Numbered from the stretch's first letter, positions 17,402 through 27,748 are shown. The stretch: 35,108 bases of DNA from Candidatus Aminicenantes bacterium RBG_19FT_COMBO_65_30 (GCA_001775755.1 MEYF01000002.1:1-35108), one strand, 5' to 3'. Numbers and translations: made by a program. The notes: generated by a model not told the origin, from the letters alone.

Positions 17402-19546
17402 TTATATATTCGTTTCTCCGGAAAACCTGGCCGACCAGCCGACCGTCTTGCTCTCGCCGGGAAGCAGTGTGACTCTGACCACGGTCCCCTCTTTTCTGGT
17501 CTCCGAGACCGTGACCCCCGGGCAGTCGAATGCCTCCAACCGGAACCCCTCGGGCTCGGTCAGATAGAGCTCGTAGGGGTCTCCGGCGATGACAAGGCTT
17601 GTCCCGGAGAGCGTTCCGTTCGCCCAGCGGACGTCGGCGAGGTCCACTCCGCCGCAGGTGACGTGCCGGCTCGTGGCCAGGACCTGGGGATGGGGCTTTC
17701 TTTCCCGGATGGCCAGGGCCTGGGAGCGGAAGTGCGGGTCGAGCGACCCCGGCGCGAACGATGACAGAAAGCTCCCGAGCAGCCGCCGCGTCCAGAACTC
17801 GAAAACGAAGTACTCTTTCCCGGCGTCCAGGCCGAGGTCGGCGAACTTGATCTCCCGGACGGACTCGCCCGTCCGGCCGAGGACCGCCCAGCCTTCGAAA
17901 GGCCGGACGACCTCAAGGAGGAACAGGTCGCAGGTCGGCTGGAGGCCGGCGTCGAAGACCCGGGAGCCGGAGCCGCTGACCTCGGCGTCGACACGGTTGA
18001 GCTCGCCGGACCTCGACGGGTCGACATCGAAGACCTGTCCGGGCCGGGTCCAAAGCACGGGCGCCGCCCGGCGGGCCGGCTCGACGGCCTCCGTCCGGTA
18101 GAGCTCGGGCTTGTCGGTGAGAAGGAGGATCGAGCCGGTAAGCGACGTCACGAGCGTCGATTTGTAGCGGTCCCCGTCGAGCTCGATGTGGTCGGGGTCG
18201 TTCCGCCAGACGACGTTGTTCCAGGAGTTGAACTGAGCCATCCCGGCGTAGGAGAAGCCGTCGGTCCCGATCCGGCAGCCGTCGAGGAGGCCGACGAGCT
18301 CGGGCCGGACGCCCCAGCAGCCGAGCAGGAAGGCATCCCGGCCGATCTCCTGCCGGACCGCCTCGACGTAGCTCCGGTAGGTTCGAACGAGGCTCCGCTT
18401 CGTCCTTTCGAAGTAGCCCGCGTGGGCGTTGTAGCCTTCGTAGCGCAGGTGCCGGAGGGCGTCGACCTTGAAATACGCCCAGCCCATATCCCGCAGTCCC
18501 CGATAGACCGGCTTGACCACGGCCTCGACCGCCTCAGCTTTCGAGGCGTCGAGGCTGAATTCGATCCAGCTGCCGCGGGCGGGCTTTCCCTCCTCGTCGG
18601 TCACGAACCAGTCCGGATGGGCCGCGGCGAAGTCGGCCTGCTTGAAGGCGACGTTGGTCCAGATGCCCGGCTTCAAGCCCTTGCTCCTGATGTATCGGGG
18701 CAGGAATTCCAGGCCCTGGGGGAATTTCGCGTTCGCTTCGAGCCAGAGCTCGGGCCGGCCCTCGCCGCGCTGGTAGCCGTCGTCGATCTGGAGGACCTCG
18801 TAACCGAACGGCAGAAGGACGTCCGAGAGCGTGTCGGCCGTATCGACGATGTCCTTTTCCGTGACCTTGTCGTAGAAAGCGAACCAGGAGATCCAGCCGG
18901 CGACGGGATGCGGCCAGATCTTGAAGGTCCACGGTTCGAAGAATTCGAGGCCGCGGTGGACCTGGTAGAACCGAGGCCGGAAACGCAGGACGATCTCCCC
19001 GCCTTCGGCTTCGAAGCCGTACTCCTTGTCTTCCGGCCCCTCCGCGAGCGGGGTGACGACGGCCCGCGGCCCGGCGTCGACCGAGAAGACCCAGTCCCGG
19101 CCGCGGTCGTAGACGGCCCGGTTGAGAAGGCTGCGGCTCGTCCCGGAAACGTGGCGGACCATGACCGGACCGCGGTCGCGGCGGTCGGCCTCGCAGGGGA
19201 AGGACTCGGGTCCGCCGACGAGCGTGCCCTCGATCCGGACCCTGCCGCCCTTTTCCCGCGGCGCCAGGAGCACGGTCTGGCTGACGGCGTTCCCCGTCCG
19301 ATGGACATTGACCTTGGCCTCGAATCCGGCGCCGACGGCCGAGATCTCGCCCTTGAACATGTCCCGGCCGTCGTATCGGACGCGAATGCTTTTTTCCCCG
19401 ACGTCTATCCTGGCCGCTTCGTTCGGCGGCGCCGCCGCGGCCGGCCCGCTCCGTCCGCAGGACGCGAGGAGCATGACCGCCGCGAATGCCGCCGTAGAAA
19501 CCAACGCGCGCGAGCTGTTCCATTTAGCCGTCAAGCGTTTCTTCAT
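17402..19546 (-). CDS. Alpha-galactosidase-like (GH36/melibiase clan) lipoprotein
   Basis: Lipobox-like LLASCGR; WISWFAFYDKVTEKDI, EVLQIDDGYQ, WAYFKVDALRH (nucleophile region), GCRIGTDGFSY (acid/base region). ATG at 19546. Confidence 0.88.
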   Translation of the reverse strand: MKKRLTAKWNSSRALVSTAAFAAVMLLASCGRSGPAAAAPPNEAARIDVGEKSIRVRYDGRDMFKGEISAVGAGFEAKVNVHRTGNAVSQTVLLAPREKGGRVRIEGTLVGGPESFPCEADRRDRGPVMVRHVSGTSRSLLNRAVYDRGRDWVFSVDAGPRAVVTPLAEGPEDKEYGFEAEGGEIVLRFRPRFYQVHRGLEFFEPWTFKIWPHPVAGWISWFAFYDKVTEKDIVDTADTLSDVLLPFGYEVLQIDDGYQRGEGRPELWLEANAKFPQGLEFLPRYIRSKGLKPGIWTNVAFKQADFAAAHPDWFVTDEEGKPARGSWIEFSLDASKAEAVEAVVKPVYRGLRDMGWAYFKVDALRHLRYEGYNAHAGYFERTKRSLVRTYRSYVEAVRQEIGRDAFLLGCWGVRPELVGLLDGCRIGTDGFSYAGMAQFNSWNNVVWRNDPDHIELDGDRYKSTLVTSLTGSILLLTDKPELYRTEAVEPARRAAPVLWTRPGQVFDVDPSRSGELNRVDAEVSGSGSRVFDAGLQPTCDLFLLEVVRPFEGWAVLGRTGESVREIKFADLGLDAGKEYFVFEFWTRRLLGSFLSSFAPGSLDPHFRSQALAIRERKPHPQVLATSRHVTCGGVDLADVRWANGTLSGTSLVIAGDPYELYLTEPEGFRLEAFDCPGVTVSETRKEGTVVRVTLLPGESKTVGWSARFSGETNI

Positions 19547-19565
19547 CGGTCTCTCCTTTTCCGTT

Positions 19566-19594
19566 ATTTTATCCGGGCTCTGCGGTAATGACAA
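19566..19594 (-). promoter_or_regulatory. Sigma70-type promoter for alpha-galactosidase gene
   Basis: Minus strand TTGTCA-N17-TAAAAT. Confidence 0.6.
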
Positions 19595-19647
19595 CGCCAG
19601 ACGCGAATGTGATAGAATTCCGGCGACTTCACGATGGAGATCGGACC

Positions 19648-22600
19648 ATGAAAAAAGCGCTCCTCGCCGCCCTCGCGGGCCTCGCTCTCGCCCAGGCCGG
19701 ACTGGCCGATGTCGACAGCCTGTCCAGACTTTTCGTCCCCGGCAAGGCCGTTCTGGACCTCGACGGCGACGGCTTTCCGGAGAAGCCGGCCCTGACCGTC
19801 ATCATCCCCGACAAGCCGACCGCCGGCGAGCTCGCCCTGGCCGCCGACGTCGCCGCACGGGCCAATTTCGAGAGCCTGGCCGTGGACTTCGGCCTCGTCC
19901 GGCACGAGTCCGAGGTCGGCGGCGCTCAAGCGCCGCCCTTCCCGGTCCTCATCGGCAACGACCTCGCCTGGGTTCGGGAGGCGCTGAAAGAGCGCCGCCT
20001 CGACCCCGTCTCGCTCGGCCCGAACCAAGGACTGATCTTCCTCTTCTCCCGGAAAAGCCAGACCGGCATCGCCTGTGTCGCCGGCTCCGACGAGGCCCTC
20101 CTCAAGACCGGACGCGCGTTCTTCCTGCGCTGGCCGTATTTCTGGGAGGTCTGGGGACGCGAGGCCGGGGCGACCTACGAGAGCCTCGAGAAGGACCTCG
20201 ATGCGTTCTTATCCGCGGCGGCCGTCAAGCTCCAAAAAACGATCGTCCGCGAAGCCCTCTACGAATTTCCCATGGCTCCGCCCGCTTCCGACGGCCTCCG
20301 GGCTCTTTCCTTCGAACAGGGCCAGATCAGGAACCTGTCCATCGAGGTCCATTTCGCGGCGGACGGGGACCGGCGGAAGGCGCAGGACGCCCTGCTCCTC
20401 CTCGAGCGCCAACAGCGCAAAGGGAGCCGGACGACGCTCCTCTCTTACCCCGCCTGCGCCGCCCTGACATTCGAGCTCTGTTACGGCGAGGCGCGGTCGC
20501 GGGTCGTCCTGCGGAGGACCGGCGCGACCAAGAGGCTTCTCACGCCCGGCTTCAAGGAGAGGCCCGGCGCCGACGCCGCAGGCAAGGAGTTCGACCTCCT
20601 CGGCCTTTTCTCCACCAAGGCCGTCCATTCCGACCAGGACAGCGACGGCATCCCCGACGGGCTCGACTCGTCGCTCATCGTCCCGCGGGATTTCGCGGCG
20701 AAGAGCGTCGCCGAGCTGGCCAGCCGGCTCGTTCTGGCCACCGCCGGGGCGTCCTTTCCCATCGTCCAGCTGGACGCGGAGGTCGAAAGCCGGAAAACCC
20801 TCGCCGCCCCCATCCTCGTCGGAGCGAACGCCCTGACCCTCGACCTCGTCAAGACCGGCAAGCTGAAGCTCCCAACCCTCGAAGATTCTAACGGGCTGAT
20901 CAAGGTCGTGCCCAAGGCGTTCGGCAAGTCCTCGGCCCTCGTCGTCCACGCCGCCGGCCAGCCCGGTCTGGACAGGACGCTCTCCTACCTCTCGCGGACG
21001 TTCCCCTACTTCGGCGACTACGGCGAAGGAAATCCCCAGCTAGCCGATCTCGCCGCGGACCTCGACAAGCTTCTGGCCGGCGAGAAGGGGGCCGCGGAAG
21101 CGTTCCTCATGAACACCGTCGAAAAAGCGGCGGCCGAGCTCAAGGGCCGGGACCTCGAGTCGGTCGAGGCCGAACTCCTTCTCCCCGGGTCGAACGGGCC
21201 TTTCGAGGAAGCCGTCCGCGGCGTCCTGCGGGCTTCGGCCGGGAGCGCGCCGGTCTCCGTCAAGGCCTCGTCGCTCAAAACGGGCCGGACGGTCTTCGAC
21301 AAAGAAAAGGCGTTCACCTGGGAAGTCGACGACGCCAAAGCATTGCTCAAGGAAAAGCTGCGCGCTCTGGTCGACACGGCGGGCAAGAGCGGCGGGATCG
21401 ACGTCAGCCTCGGGGTGAGCGAATCGCCCGCGGTCCGGGAGAAGGTTCGGAAAGAGGTCGAGGCCTTTCTCGGCGAATCCGGATTCCCGGCGGCGGCGGT
21501 GGAGGTCCTTTCCGCCTATAAACCCGGCTTTTTCTGGCTCACCGAAAGGATCCTGCCGGCGCTCAAGGGCAAGGGCGTTCATCGTCTGACGATCCGCTTC
21601 GCCGAGGAGCGCGAGGACTTCACCCGCCCGAAGCGCGCTTATGCCGAGCCGGGCCGCTGGCTCCAGGAGCTCTATCCCGTGGACGAGATCCTGTCGCGCG
21701 AGCTGGGCATTCCCCTCGAACGCGTCGAGTTCGAGACCGGGGGGCCGGGCGGTCCGGTCTACAGGATCGAGGCCGTCGACGACAAGGGCGCCGTCCTCCT
21801 CGAACAGAGCTTCACGCCGCGGACGCGGGCGATCCCGCTCTCGAACGTCCTTCCCGAATGGGGGACGGCCCGGACGACCTGCGGCTGGCTCCGCGTCGAA
21901 GCCGGCGGGACCGTCGTGTGCGACGTCCCGCTCGAGACCGACCTCGAGAAATTCTGGGGCTTCTACCAGGAGGACGTCCTGAAGGCGGTCGTCGGACACG
22001 TCCGGAAAAAAACGGGCGAAGAGCCGACCTTCTCCAAACAGCCCTATTTCAAGCGGCTTCTTGTCGACCTCCAGGCGAGCGAGCCGGATTACAGGATCGG
22101 CCTCGACGAGGAGATCATCAGCTCGCTCGAGGCCATCCACGACGAGATCTATTTCGACACGCTCGACCTTCTCCGGGGCATCACCCGCTTCGACCCGGAG
22201 GACAAGGACATCGCGGCCGACACGTCGCGGTCCTCGGCTCCCGGCAACGTCCTGCCGTCCCTCCACCCTTCGCTCGAGGGCGGCCCGGCCAAAGCCCGGG
22301 TGGTCCTCGAGGATTGGCCGGCCCCGGCCCCTCAGGTCGTCCTCCGCTGGAAGGAGAAGGGGCACGACCCTGTCTCGCGGAAGGTCGTCTTCCCGACCCT
22401 CAAGCCCAAGGACACGCGGGCGACGGAACTCGTCTTCGACGGCCGCTCCGGCCGGGTCGGGAACATCGTCTTCGAATCCGAGTGGGAGAAGGAGGCCGAT
22501 TACCTGACCGTTATCGAGACGCTCGGCGCCTGGCGCAAGCTCTTCGAGGCCGGCCTCCTCGGCGACACCCTCAGCTTTCCCCAGCTCGACGGCGTCACGG

Positions 22601-23784
22601 TCCGGCTGCGATGGCAAACCCAGGAAAAGGACGAGCGCCTTCCCGTCGTCTTCGTCCCCGGGGCGAACCCGGCTCCCCTCGTTCCGCCGCGGCCTGACGA
22701 AATCCTCGTGACGACCCGGGACATCATCTCGCCGGCCATGGCCGGGGACATCGTCCGCCGCCTCTCCGCCCTAAAGGCGGTCAGGAGCTACATCGGCGGA
22801 AGATCCTACGAAGGCCGCGACGTCCCGGTCCTTGAGCTCTACCTGCCTCTCGAAAAATACGTCTCCCTGCCGCGTCTCGTCACCTTCAAGCCGACCCTCC
22901 AGGTCGTCGCCCGCCAGCATGCCAACGAGGTCTCCTCGACGAATTACCTGCTTCGGTTCGCCGAGCTCCTCGCCAGGGATCCCGAAGCCCGGGAAGCGCT
23001 CAAGAAGATGAACTTCGTCTTCCAGCCGATGGAAAATCCGGACGGGGCCGAGCTGGCTTACGGGATGCAGCAGAACGAGCCCTTCCACAGCCTTCATGCC
23101 GGGCGCTACGGATCCTTGGGCGTCGACATCGGCTACCAGACGGGGACCAAGCCCTTGCTGCCGGAGGCCGCCGTCCGCACCAGGCTCTACGACCGGTGGC
23201 TTCCCGACATCTTCCTCAACCTCCACGGCTATCCTTCCCACGAATGGGTCCAGCCGTTTTCGAATTACACGCCCTATCTTTTCCGCGACTACTGGATCCC
23301 CAAGGGCTGGTTCACCTACTTCAAGGCCCTCAACCTGCCGATCTATGGCGAGCACAGGGAGGCGGGGAAAGCCTTGATGAAGCTCATCGCCGAGGAGCTC
23401 GGAGCGAACGCCGAGATCGCCGCATCGAACCGGAAGCTCTACGACAGGTACGAGCGCTGGGCCGGCCGCTGGGCGCCTCACATGAACGCGCTCGAGGCCA
23501 CGGACGGCGTCCTCATCTTCGCCAAACGGAAGGGGCCGACCGAGAACAGGCTGACCCCCCGGGCCCGGATGACCTTCGCCGAGCAGACGCCGGAGGTCAT
23601 GGACGAGACGGCGACCGGGGATTGGCTCGAATTCCTCTGCGAGCAGGGCCTGGCCTATCTCCGGGCGCACGTCAAGTACTTCGGCCGGGCCGGATTCCAG
23701 GTCGTCCGGATCGAGGAGGAGGGCCGGGAGAGGATCCGGCTGACCCTGGTCCGCGGCCGCCCCGGGCGGACGGAAGGAAGGTGA
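19648..23784 (+). CDS. Large secreted M14-family zinc carboxypeptidase-like protein (about 1378 aa)
   Basis: Signal peptide MKKALLAALAGLALAQAGLA; C-terminal QVVARQHANEVSSTNYLL (HxxE) and NLHGYPSHEW (second His); ENPDGAELAY. Confidence 0.88.
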   Translation: MKKALLAALAGLALAQAGLADVDSLSRLFVPGKAVLDLDGDGFPEKPALTVIIPDKPTAGELALAADVAARANFESLAVDFGLVRHESEVGGAQAPPFPVLIGNDLAWVREALKERRLDPVSLGPNQGLIFLFSRKSQTGIACVAGSDEALLKTGRAFFLRWPYFWEVWGREAGATYESLEKDLDAFLSAAAVKLQKTIVREALYEFPMAPPASDGLRALSFEQGQIRNLSIEVHFAADGDRRKAQDALLLLERQQRKGSRTTLLSYPACAALTFELCYGEARSRVVLRRTGATKRLLTPGFKERPGADAAGKEFDLLGLFSTKAVHSDQDSDGIPDGLDSSLIVPRDFAAKSVAELASRLVLATAGASFPIVQLDAEVESRKTLAAPILVGANALTLDLVKTGKLKLPTLEDSNGLIKVVPKAFGKSSALVVHAAGQPGLDRTLSYLSRTFPYFGDYGEGNPQLADLAADLDKLLAGEKGAAEAFLMNTVEKAAAELKGRDLESVEAELLLPGSNGPFEEAVRGVLRASAGSAPVSVKASSLKTGRTVFDKEKAFTWEVDDAKALLKEKLRALVDTAGKSGGIDVSLGVSESPAVREKVRKEVEAFLGESGFPAAAVEVLSAYKPGFFWLTERILPALKGKGVHRLTIRFAEEREDFTRPKRAYAEPGRWLQELYPVDEILSRELGIPLERVEFETGGPGGPVYRIEAVDDKGAVLLEQSFTPRTRAIPLSNVLPEWGTARTTCGWLRVEAGGTVVCDVPLETDLEKFWGFYQEDVLKAVVGHVRKKTGEEPTFSKQPYFKRLLVDLQASEPDYRIGLDEEIISSLEAIHDEIYFDTLDLLRGITRFDPEDKDIAADTSRSSAPGNVLPSLHPSLEGGPAKARVVLEDWPAPAPQVVLRWKEKGHDPVSRKVVFPTLKPKDTRATELVFDGRSGRVGNIVFESEWEKEADYLTVIETLGAWRKLFEAGLLGDTLSFPQLDGVTVRLRWQTQEKDERLPVVFVPGANPAPLVPPRPDEILVTTRDIISPAMAGDIVRRLSALKAVRSYIGGRSYEGRDVPVLELYLPLEKYVSLPRLVTFKPTLQVVARQHANEVSSTNYLLRFAELLARDPEAREALKKMNFVFQPMENPDGAELAYGMQQNEPFHSLHAGRYGSLGVDIGYQTGTKPLLPEAAVRTRLYDRWLPDIFLNLHGYPSHEWVQPFSNYTPYLFRDYWIPKGWFTYFKALNLPIYGEHREAGKALMKLIAEELGANAEIAASNRKLYDRYERWAGRWAPHMNALEATDGVLIFAKRKGPTENRLTPRARMTFAEQTPEVMDETATGDWLEFLCEQGLAYLRAHVKYFGRAGFQVVRIEEEGRERIRLTLVRGRPGRTEGR

Positions 23785-23825
23785 AATTCGGGACACGGGA
23801 ATTTCCCCCGGCCGGCACGGGAAGG

Positions 23826-23854
23826 TTGTTTATTTTCAATAGAATTGATAAGAT
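23826..23854 (+). promoter_or_regulatory. Sigma70-type promoter for sigma-54 regulator gene
   Basis: TTGTTT-N17-TAAGAT. Confidence 0.45.
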
Positions 23855-23887
23855 AACGGCGCCGCCGCGGGAAAAGGGCGGGGAGCG

Positions 23888-25255
23888 ATGGAAGCGCAGA
23901 CCAACCTTCTGATCATCTCCGACGACTTCTCGCTCTACGAGACTGTCAAGAAAGCCCCCGTGGGTGTCGATTTCAACGTCTTTTTCTCCCAGACGGAGGA
24001 CGACTACCTCGGCGTCGTCCGGGATAACGGGATCCGAGTCGTCCTGGTCGACTCCGGCGATTCGCTCGCCGCCGGACTCCTGGTCATGAAGAAGATCAAG
24101 AAATTCGACGCCCTGATCGACATCCTCGTCGGCGGGGAGCCCATCGGACACGAGGCCGTCCTCGACACCATCCACGCCGGGGCGACCGACTTCGTCCCCA
24201 AGCCCTACGAACGCGACATTCTCCAGGACATCTTGCGCCGGATATCCCGGAAGCGCGAGCTCCGCCGGGAAACCCTGCACCTCGAAAAAAAGCTGGAGCG
24301 GAAATACGTCTTCCAGGGCCTGATCAGCCGCAACCCGTACATGCTCGAGATCTTCGGCCTCATCGAGAACATCGCCAAGTACTTCTCGAGCGTCCTCATC
24401 ACGGGCGAGACCGGCACCGGCAAAGAGGTCGTCGCCCGGGCCATCCACGGCTTGAGCCCCTGCCGGGACAAACCGCTGGTCGTCTGCGCCTGCGCGTCCA
24501 TCCCCGAAAACCTCTTCGAATCCGAGCTCTTCGGCTACAAGAAGGGGGCCTTCACCGGGGCCGACAAGGACAAGCGGGGCATGTTCGAAGAGGCCGACGG
24601 GGGGGTCATTTTCCTCGACGAGATCGCCGAAATCCCGGTGGCCGTCCAGGCCAAGCTCCTCCGCGTCCTGGAGAACCACGAATTCCGGCCCCTGGGCGCC
24701 AATGAGAACACGGCTGTCGAAGTCCGGGTCCTGGCCGCCACGAACCGGGACCTGGCTGAGATGGTCCGGGCGGGGACCTTCCGCGAGGACCTCTTCCACC
24801 GCCTGAACAAGGTCGTGATCGATCTGCCCCCTCTCGGGGAACGGCTCGAGGACATCCCCCTCCTCGTCCGCCATTTCCTCCAGGGCGCGAGCCGGAATTT
24901 CTCGAAGAGCGTGCGCGGCGTCTCGCGCGAAGTCCAGAAGCTCTTCCTCAAGTACGGTTGGCCGGGGAACATCCGCGAGCTGGCCAACGTCCTGGAGAGC
25001 GCGGCCATGCTCTGCAAGAAGGACTTCATCGACGTCGCCAACCTGCCCAAGTACCTCCGCGACTACATCCCCCCCCAGGGGGCGGTCGCCTTCGCCGGGC
25101 GCGGCCACCTAGCGTCCCTCGACGACCTGGAGAAGGATTACATCACCTATCTCTTGAAGGTGACCAAGGGGAACCTGCGCCAGACGGCCAAGATCCTGGG
25201 CATCTCGCGGACGACGCTCTACAACAAGTTGGCCAAGTACGGGATCCGCAATTGA
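23888..25255 (+). CDS. NtrC-type sigma-54-dependent response regulator (REC-AAA+-Fis HTH)
   Basis: REC-like LLIISDD...VVLVDSGD...PKPYE; GETGTGKE Walker A; ELFGYKKGAFTGAD; GVIFLDEI; C-terminal LRQTAKILGISRTTLYNKL. Confidence 0.95.
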   Translation: MEAQTNLLIISDDFSLYETVKKAPVGVDFNVFFSQTEDDYLGVVRDNGIRVVLVDSGDSLAAGLLVMKKIKKFDALIDILVGGEPIGHEAVLDTIHAGATDFVPKPYERDILQDILRRISRKRELRRETLHLEKKLERKYVFQGLISRNPYMLEIFGLIENIAKYFSSVLITGETGTGKEVVARAIHGLSPCRDKPLVVCACASIPENLFESELFGYKKGAFTGADKDKRGMFEEADGGVIFLDEIAEIPVAVQAKLLRVLENHEFRPLGANENTAVEVRVLAATNRDLAEMVRAGTFREDLFHRLNKVVIDLPPLGERLEDIPLLVRHFLQGASRNFSKSVRGVSREVQKLFLKYGWPGNIRELANVLESAAMLCKKDFIDVANLPKYLRDYIPPQGAVAFAGRGHLASLDDLEKDYITYLLKVTKGNLRQTAKILGISRTTLYNKLAKYGIRN

Positions 25256-25271
25256 ATGATCCGAACGGCGG

Positions 25272-27722
25272 TCAAGCGGCCGCCGCGGTGGTTTTCTTCG
25301 TCGTCTTGTCCTGGTACATCTTCCTGTCCGCCAGGGTGAGGAGGTCCTGGAGGGAGGAAGGCCTTTCCGGATCATAGCGGGCGATTCCCAGACTGAACGA
25401 GATCGGGTACTCGTTCTCCGGCCGGGCGTTCCGGGCGTGGACCTTTTCCCGGAGCCTGCGGGCGAGGGCGGCGACCTTCCCTTCGACGATGTCGATGGCC
25501 AGGACGACGAACTCGTCCCCGCCCAGCCGGGCGATGATGTCGGAATCGCGGAAAACGTCCCGCAGCAGGGCGGCCGCCTCGACGAGGACGGCGTCCCCTT
25601 CCTTGTGGCCGAAAGAGTCATTGATCTTCTTCAGATCGTCGAGATCGGCGTAGAAGAGGGACATCTCCTTCTTCGTCCGGTGGGCGACCTTGATCTGCTG
25701 CTCGGCCAGGGTCAAGAAGCCGCGGCGGTTGTAGACCTTCGTCAACTCGTCGACGAGCGACAGATCCCTCAGCTCGTTCTCCGTCCGGGTCCGGTGGACG
25801 GCAATCGCGTAGAGGGTGGCCAAGCGCTCGACCGCCTTGAGGTCCCTCTCCACATAGGGGTTCTCCGAATTGGCGACGACGATCAGCCCGACGATGCTCC
25901 CCGACATGATCGCGGGAACGGCCAAGAACTGGCGGACCGGGAGATGCCACTCCGGCATGCCGGTGAAACGGGGGTCCAGGCTCGTCATGTTGGTCAGGAT
26001 GGCCCTCCGTTTCTCGAGGACCCAGCGCCACAGCCCCGAATTCTCGTGGATGCTCCCGTCCCTCCCGGGATGCACGCCGAGCATGTCCCGGGCGTCCGGG
26101 GTCAGGGCCGCGGGCATGAGCGTCCCGGTCCGCTCATCGACGTGCCCGACGAACGCGGAGGTGCTCGCGGTCAGCCGGCGGGCGTGCTCCAGGACGACGG
26201 AGGACATCTCTTCTATCGGCGTCGGGGACAGCAGCCGCTCTGAGACGTCGCTCACGGAAGCCTGCAGCCGCACGTCCCAGGAATGCTCTTCCTCCATCTG
26301 CTTCTTCCTGGAGATGTCCTCGATGACCCCGTCGTAGAACAGGACGGTGCCCCGGGAGTCCTTGGCGGCCCGCGAGGAATCTTTGGCCCAAAAAAGCGTG
26401 CCGTTGCTCCGCCGGAGCTGGGTTTCAAAGATCTCGACCATGGAGCTCGAATCGAGCACGGCCTGCCAGCTGTCCCGGTCACCCGGGTCGTGATGGATGT
26501 CCCAGAAATTGACCGCCTTGAAGGCGGCGAGATCCGGGTAGCCGAGCATGCGGGCCAGCGTCGGCGTGGCGTCGAGGATCTGCCCTTGGGGCGTGATCCT
26601 GTAGAGGCCGAGGGGGTAGTTGAAGATCCGCGTCATCTTCTCTTCGCCGACCGTCAGCGCTGCTTCGGCGCTGACGGCCCTGTCGCGCTCATCCCCGAGC
26701 GCCTGGTTGGTTCCGACGTTCATGAGGGCCAGACCCGAGATCCGGGCCAGAGCCAGGGCTAGGTTGAGGACGTGGTCGCGCGGCTCCGGGCCGCCGAAGC
26801 CGGCCAGCTCGAGGACGCCCAGGAGCTCGCGGTTGTGGGCGATCTTGAGGTAAACCGTCCGCCGGTCGTCGGTCCAGGCGTAATCCGCGTTGAGGGCGAT
26901 GATCCTGTCAAGCGGAGAGCCCTCGGGGCCCGGCCGGCCGGATAAAGATTCCACGAGGTGAAAGACGACCTCCCGGGGCGAGAGGAGCACGCGGAAGAGC
27001 TCGACCACGCCGGCCCGGGCGTCCTCCATTTTCTTGACGTTGGTCACAGCGCCGAGGAGCTGGCCGATCCGGGCGTAGTCGGACATCTGCTGACGGACCA
27101 CGGCCATGTGGTCCTCGATGTTCTCTTTCTCCCGGTCCAGGCGCCACGAGAGGACGATCCGGCCCAAGCTCAGCTTGAAATATTCCAGCCCGGCGGGATG
27201 GACCTCGTACGGGAGCCGGAGGAAGCGGGCGAACGACTTGAGCTCGCGGTCGATCTTGGGATAGACGCCCGTGTCAAGGAGGACGACTTTTCTGGCCAGC
27301 TCGCGGAAATAGACTTGGGCGCTTTTGCGGTTGGACGGCCAGCGTCCATCGACGTGCGCTTCCCAGTCCCTGAGCCATCCGGGCAGGACGAGGAGCGCGC
27401 CGTCCTGAAGAAACCGGTCAAGGATCTCCTTGTCGGCGACCCACTCGAAGCACTGGCTTTTCTGATGGAGCCGGCAGGCCCCGTCGAGACCGAGGTTCTT
27501 CGACGGCCGCGTCAAGCAGTACCCGCCGGCCAGGCCGACGGAGCAGCCCTCCTTGCGACACGAGGCGACGGCCTCACCGAGGCCCGGCCATGGCGCCTCG
27601 ACCTGGTCGCAGTCCACCGGCAGGAGTTTGAAACGGACGTCTTGAAAATCCGGCGAGGATTGGACGGCCAGGACTTCCCGGTCGAAGTTCGCGCAGGTGA
27701 TCAAACCGAGTTGAGGTGCCAT
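25272..27722 (-). CDS. Diguanylate cyclase with Cys-rich N-terminal domain, PAS, GAF and GGDEF
   Basis: RLGGDEFVVLAIDI with RxxD I-site (RDSD) 5 residues upstream; PAS segment MTRIFNYPLGLYRITPQGQILDATPTLARMLGYPD; GAF; N-terminus with 7 Cys in 91 residues. Confidence 0.93.
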   Translation of the reverse strand: MAPQLGLITCANFDREVLAVQSSPDFQDVRFKLLPVDCDQVEAPWPGLGEAVASCRKEGCSVGLAGGYCLTRPSKNLGLDGACRLHQKSQCFEWVADKEILDRFLQDGALLVLPGWLRDWEAHVDGRWPSNRKSAQVYFRELARKVVLLDTGVYPKIDRELKSFARFLRLPYEVHPAGLEYFKLSLGRIVLSWRLDREKENIEDHMAVVRQQMSDYARIGQLLGAVTNVKKMEDARAGVVELFRVLLSPREVVFHLVESLSGRPGPEGSPLDRIIALNADYAWTDDRRTVYLKIAHNRELLGVLELAGFGGPEPRDHVLNLALALARISGLALMNVGTNQALGDERDRAVSAEAALTVGEEKMTRIFNYPLGLYRITPQGQILDATPTLARMLGYPDLAAFKAVNFWDIHHDPGDRDSWQAVLDSSSMVEIFETQLRRSNGTLFWAKDSSRAAKDSRGTVLFYDGVIEDISRKKQMEEEHSWDVRLQASVSDVSERLLSPTPIEEMSSVVLEHARRLTASTSAFVGHVDERTGTLMPAALTPDARDMLGVHPGRDGSIHENSGLWRWVLEKRRAILTNMTSLDPRFTGMPEWHLPVRQFLAVPAIMSGSIVGLIVVANSENPYVERDLKAVERLATLYAIAVHRTRTENELRDLSLVDELTKVYNRRGFLTLAEQQIKVAHRTKKEMSLFYADLDDLKKINDSFGHKEGDAVLVEAAALLRDVFRDSDIIARLGGDEFVVLAIDIVEGKVAALARRLREKVHARNARPENEYPISFSLGIARYDPERPSSLQDLLTLADRKMYQDKTTKKTTAAAA

Positions 27723-27748
27723 CTATCGCGCTACCCGTAATCGACAAA

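Noticed and set aside
21040-22617. 525-aa minus-strand ORF inside the M14 gene
   Set aside because: Antisense artefact; the plus-strand reading frame is continuous for about 1378 codons.
23672-25108. 478-aa minus-strand ORF antisense to the sigma-54 regulator
   Set aside because: Spurious; plus strand has all AAA+ motifs.
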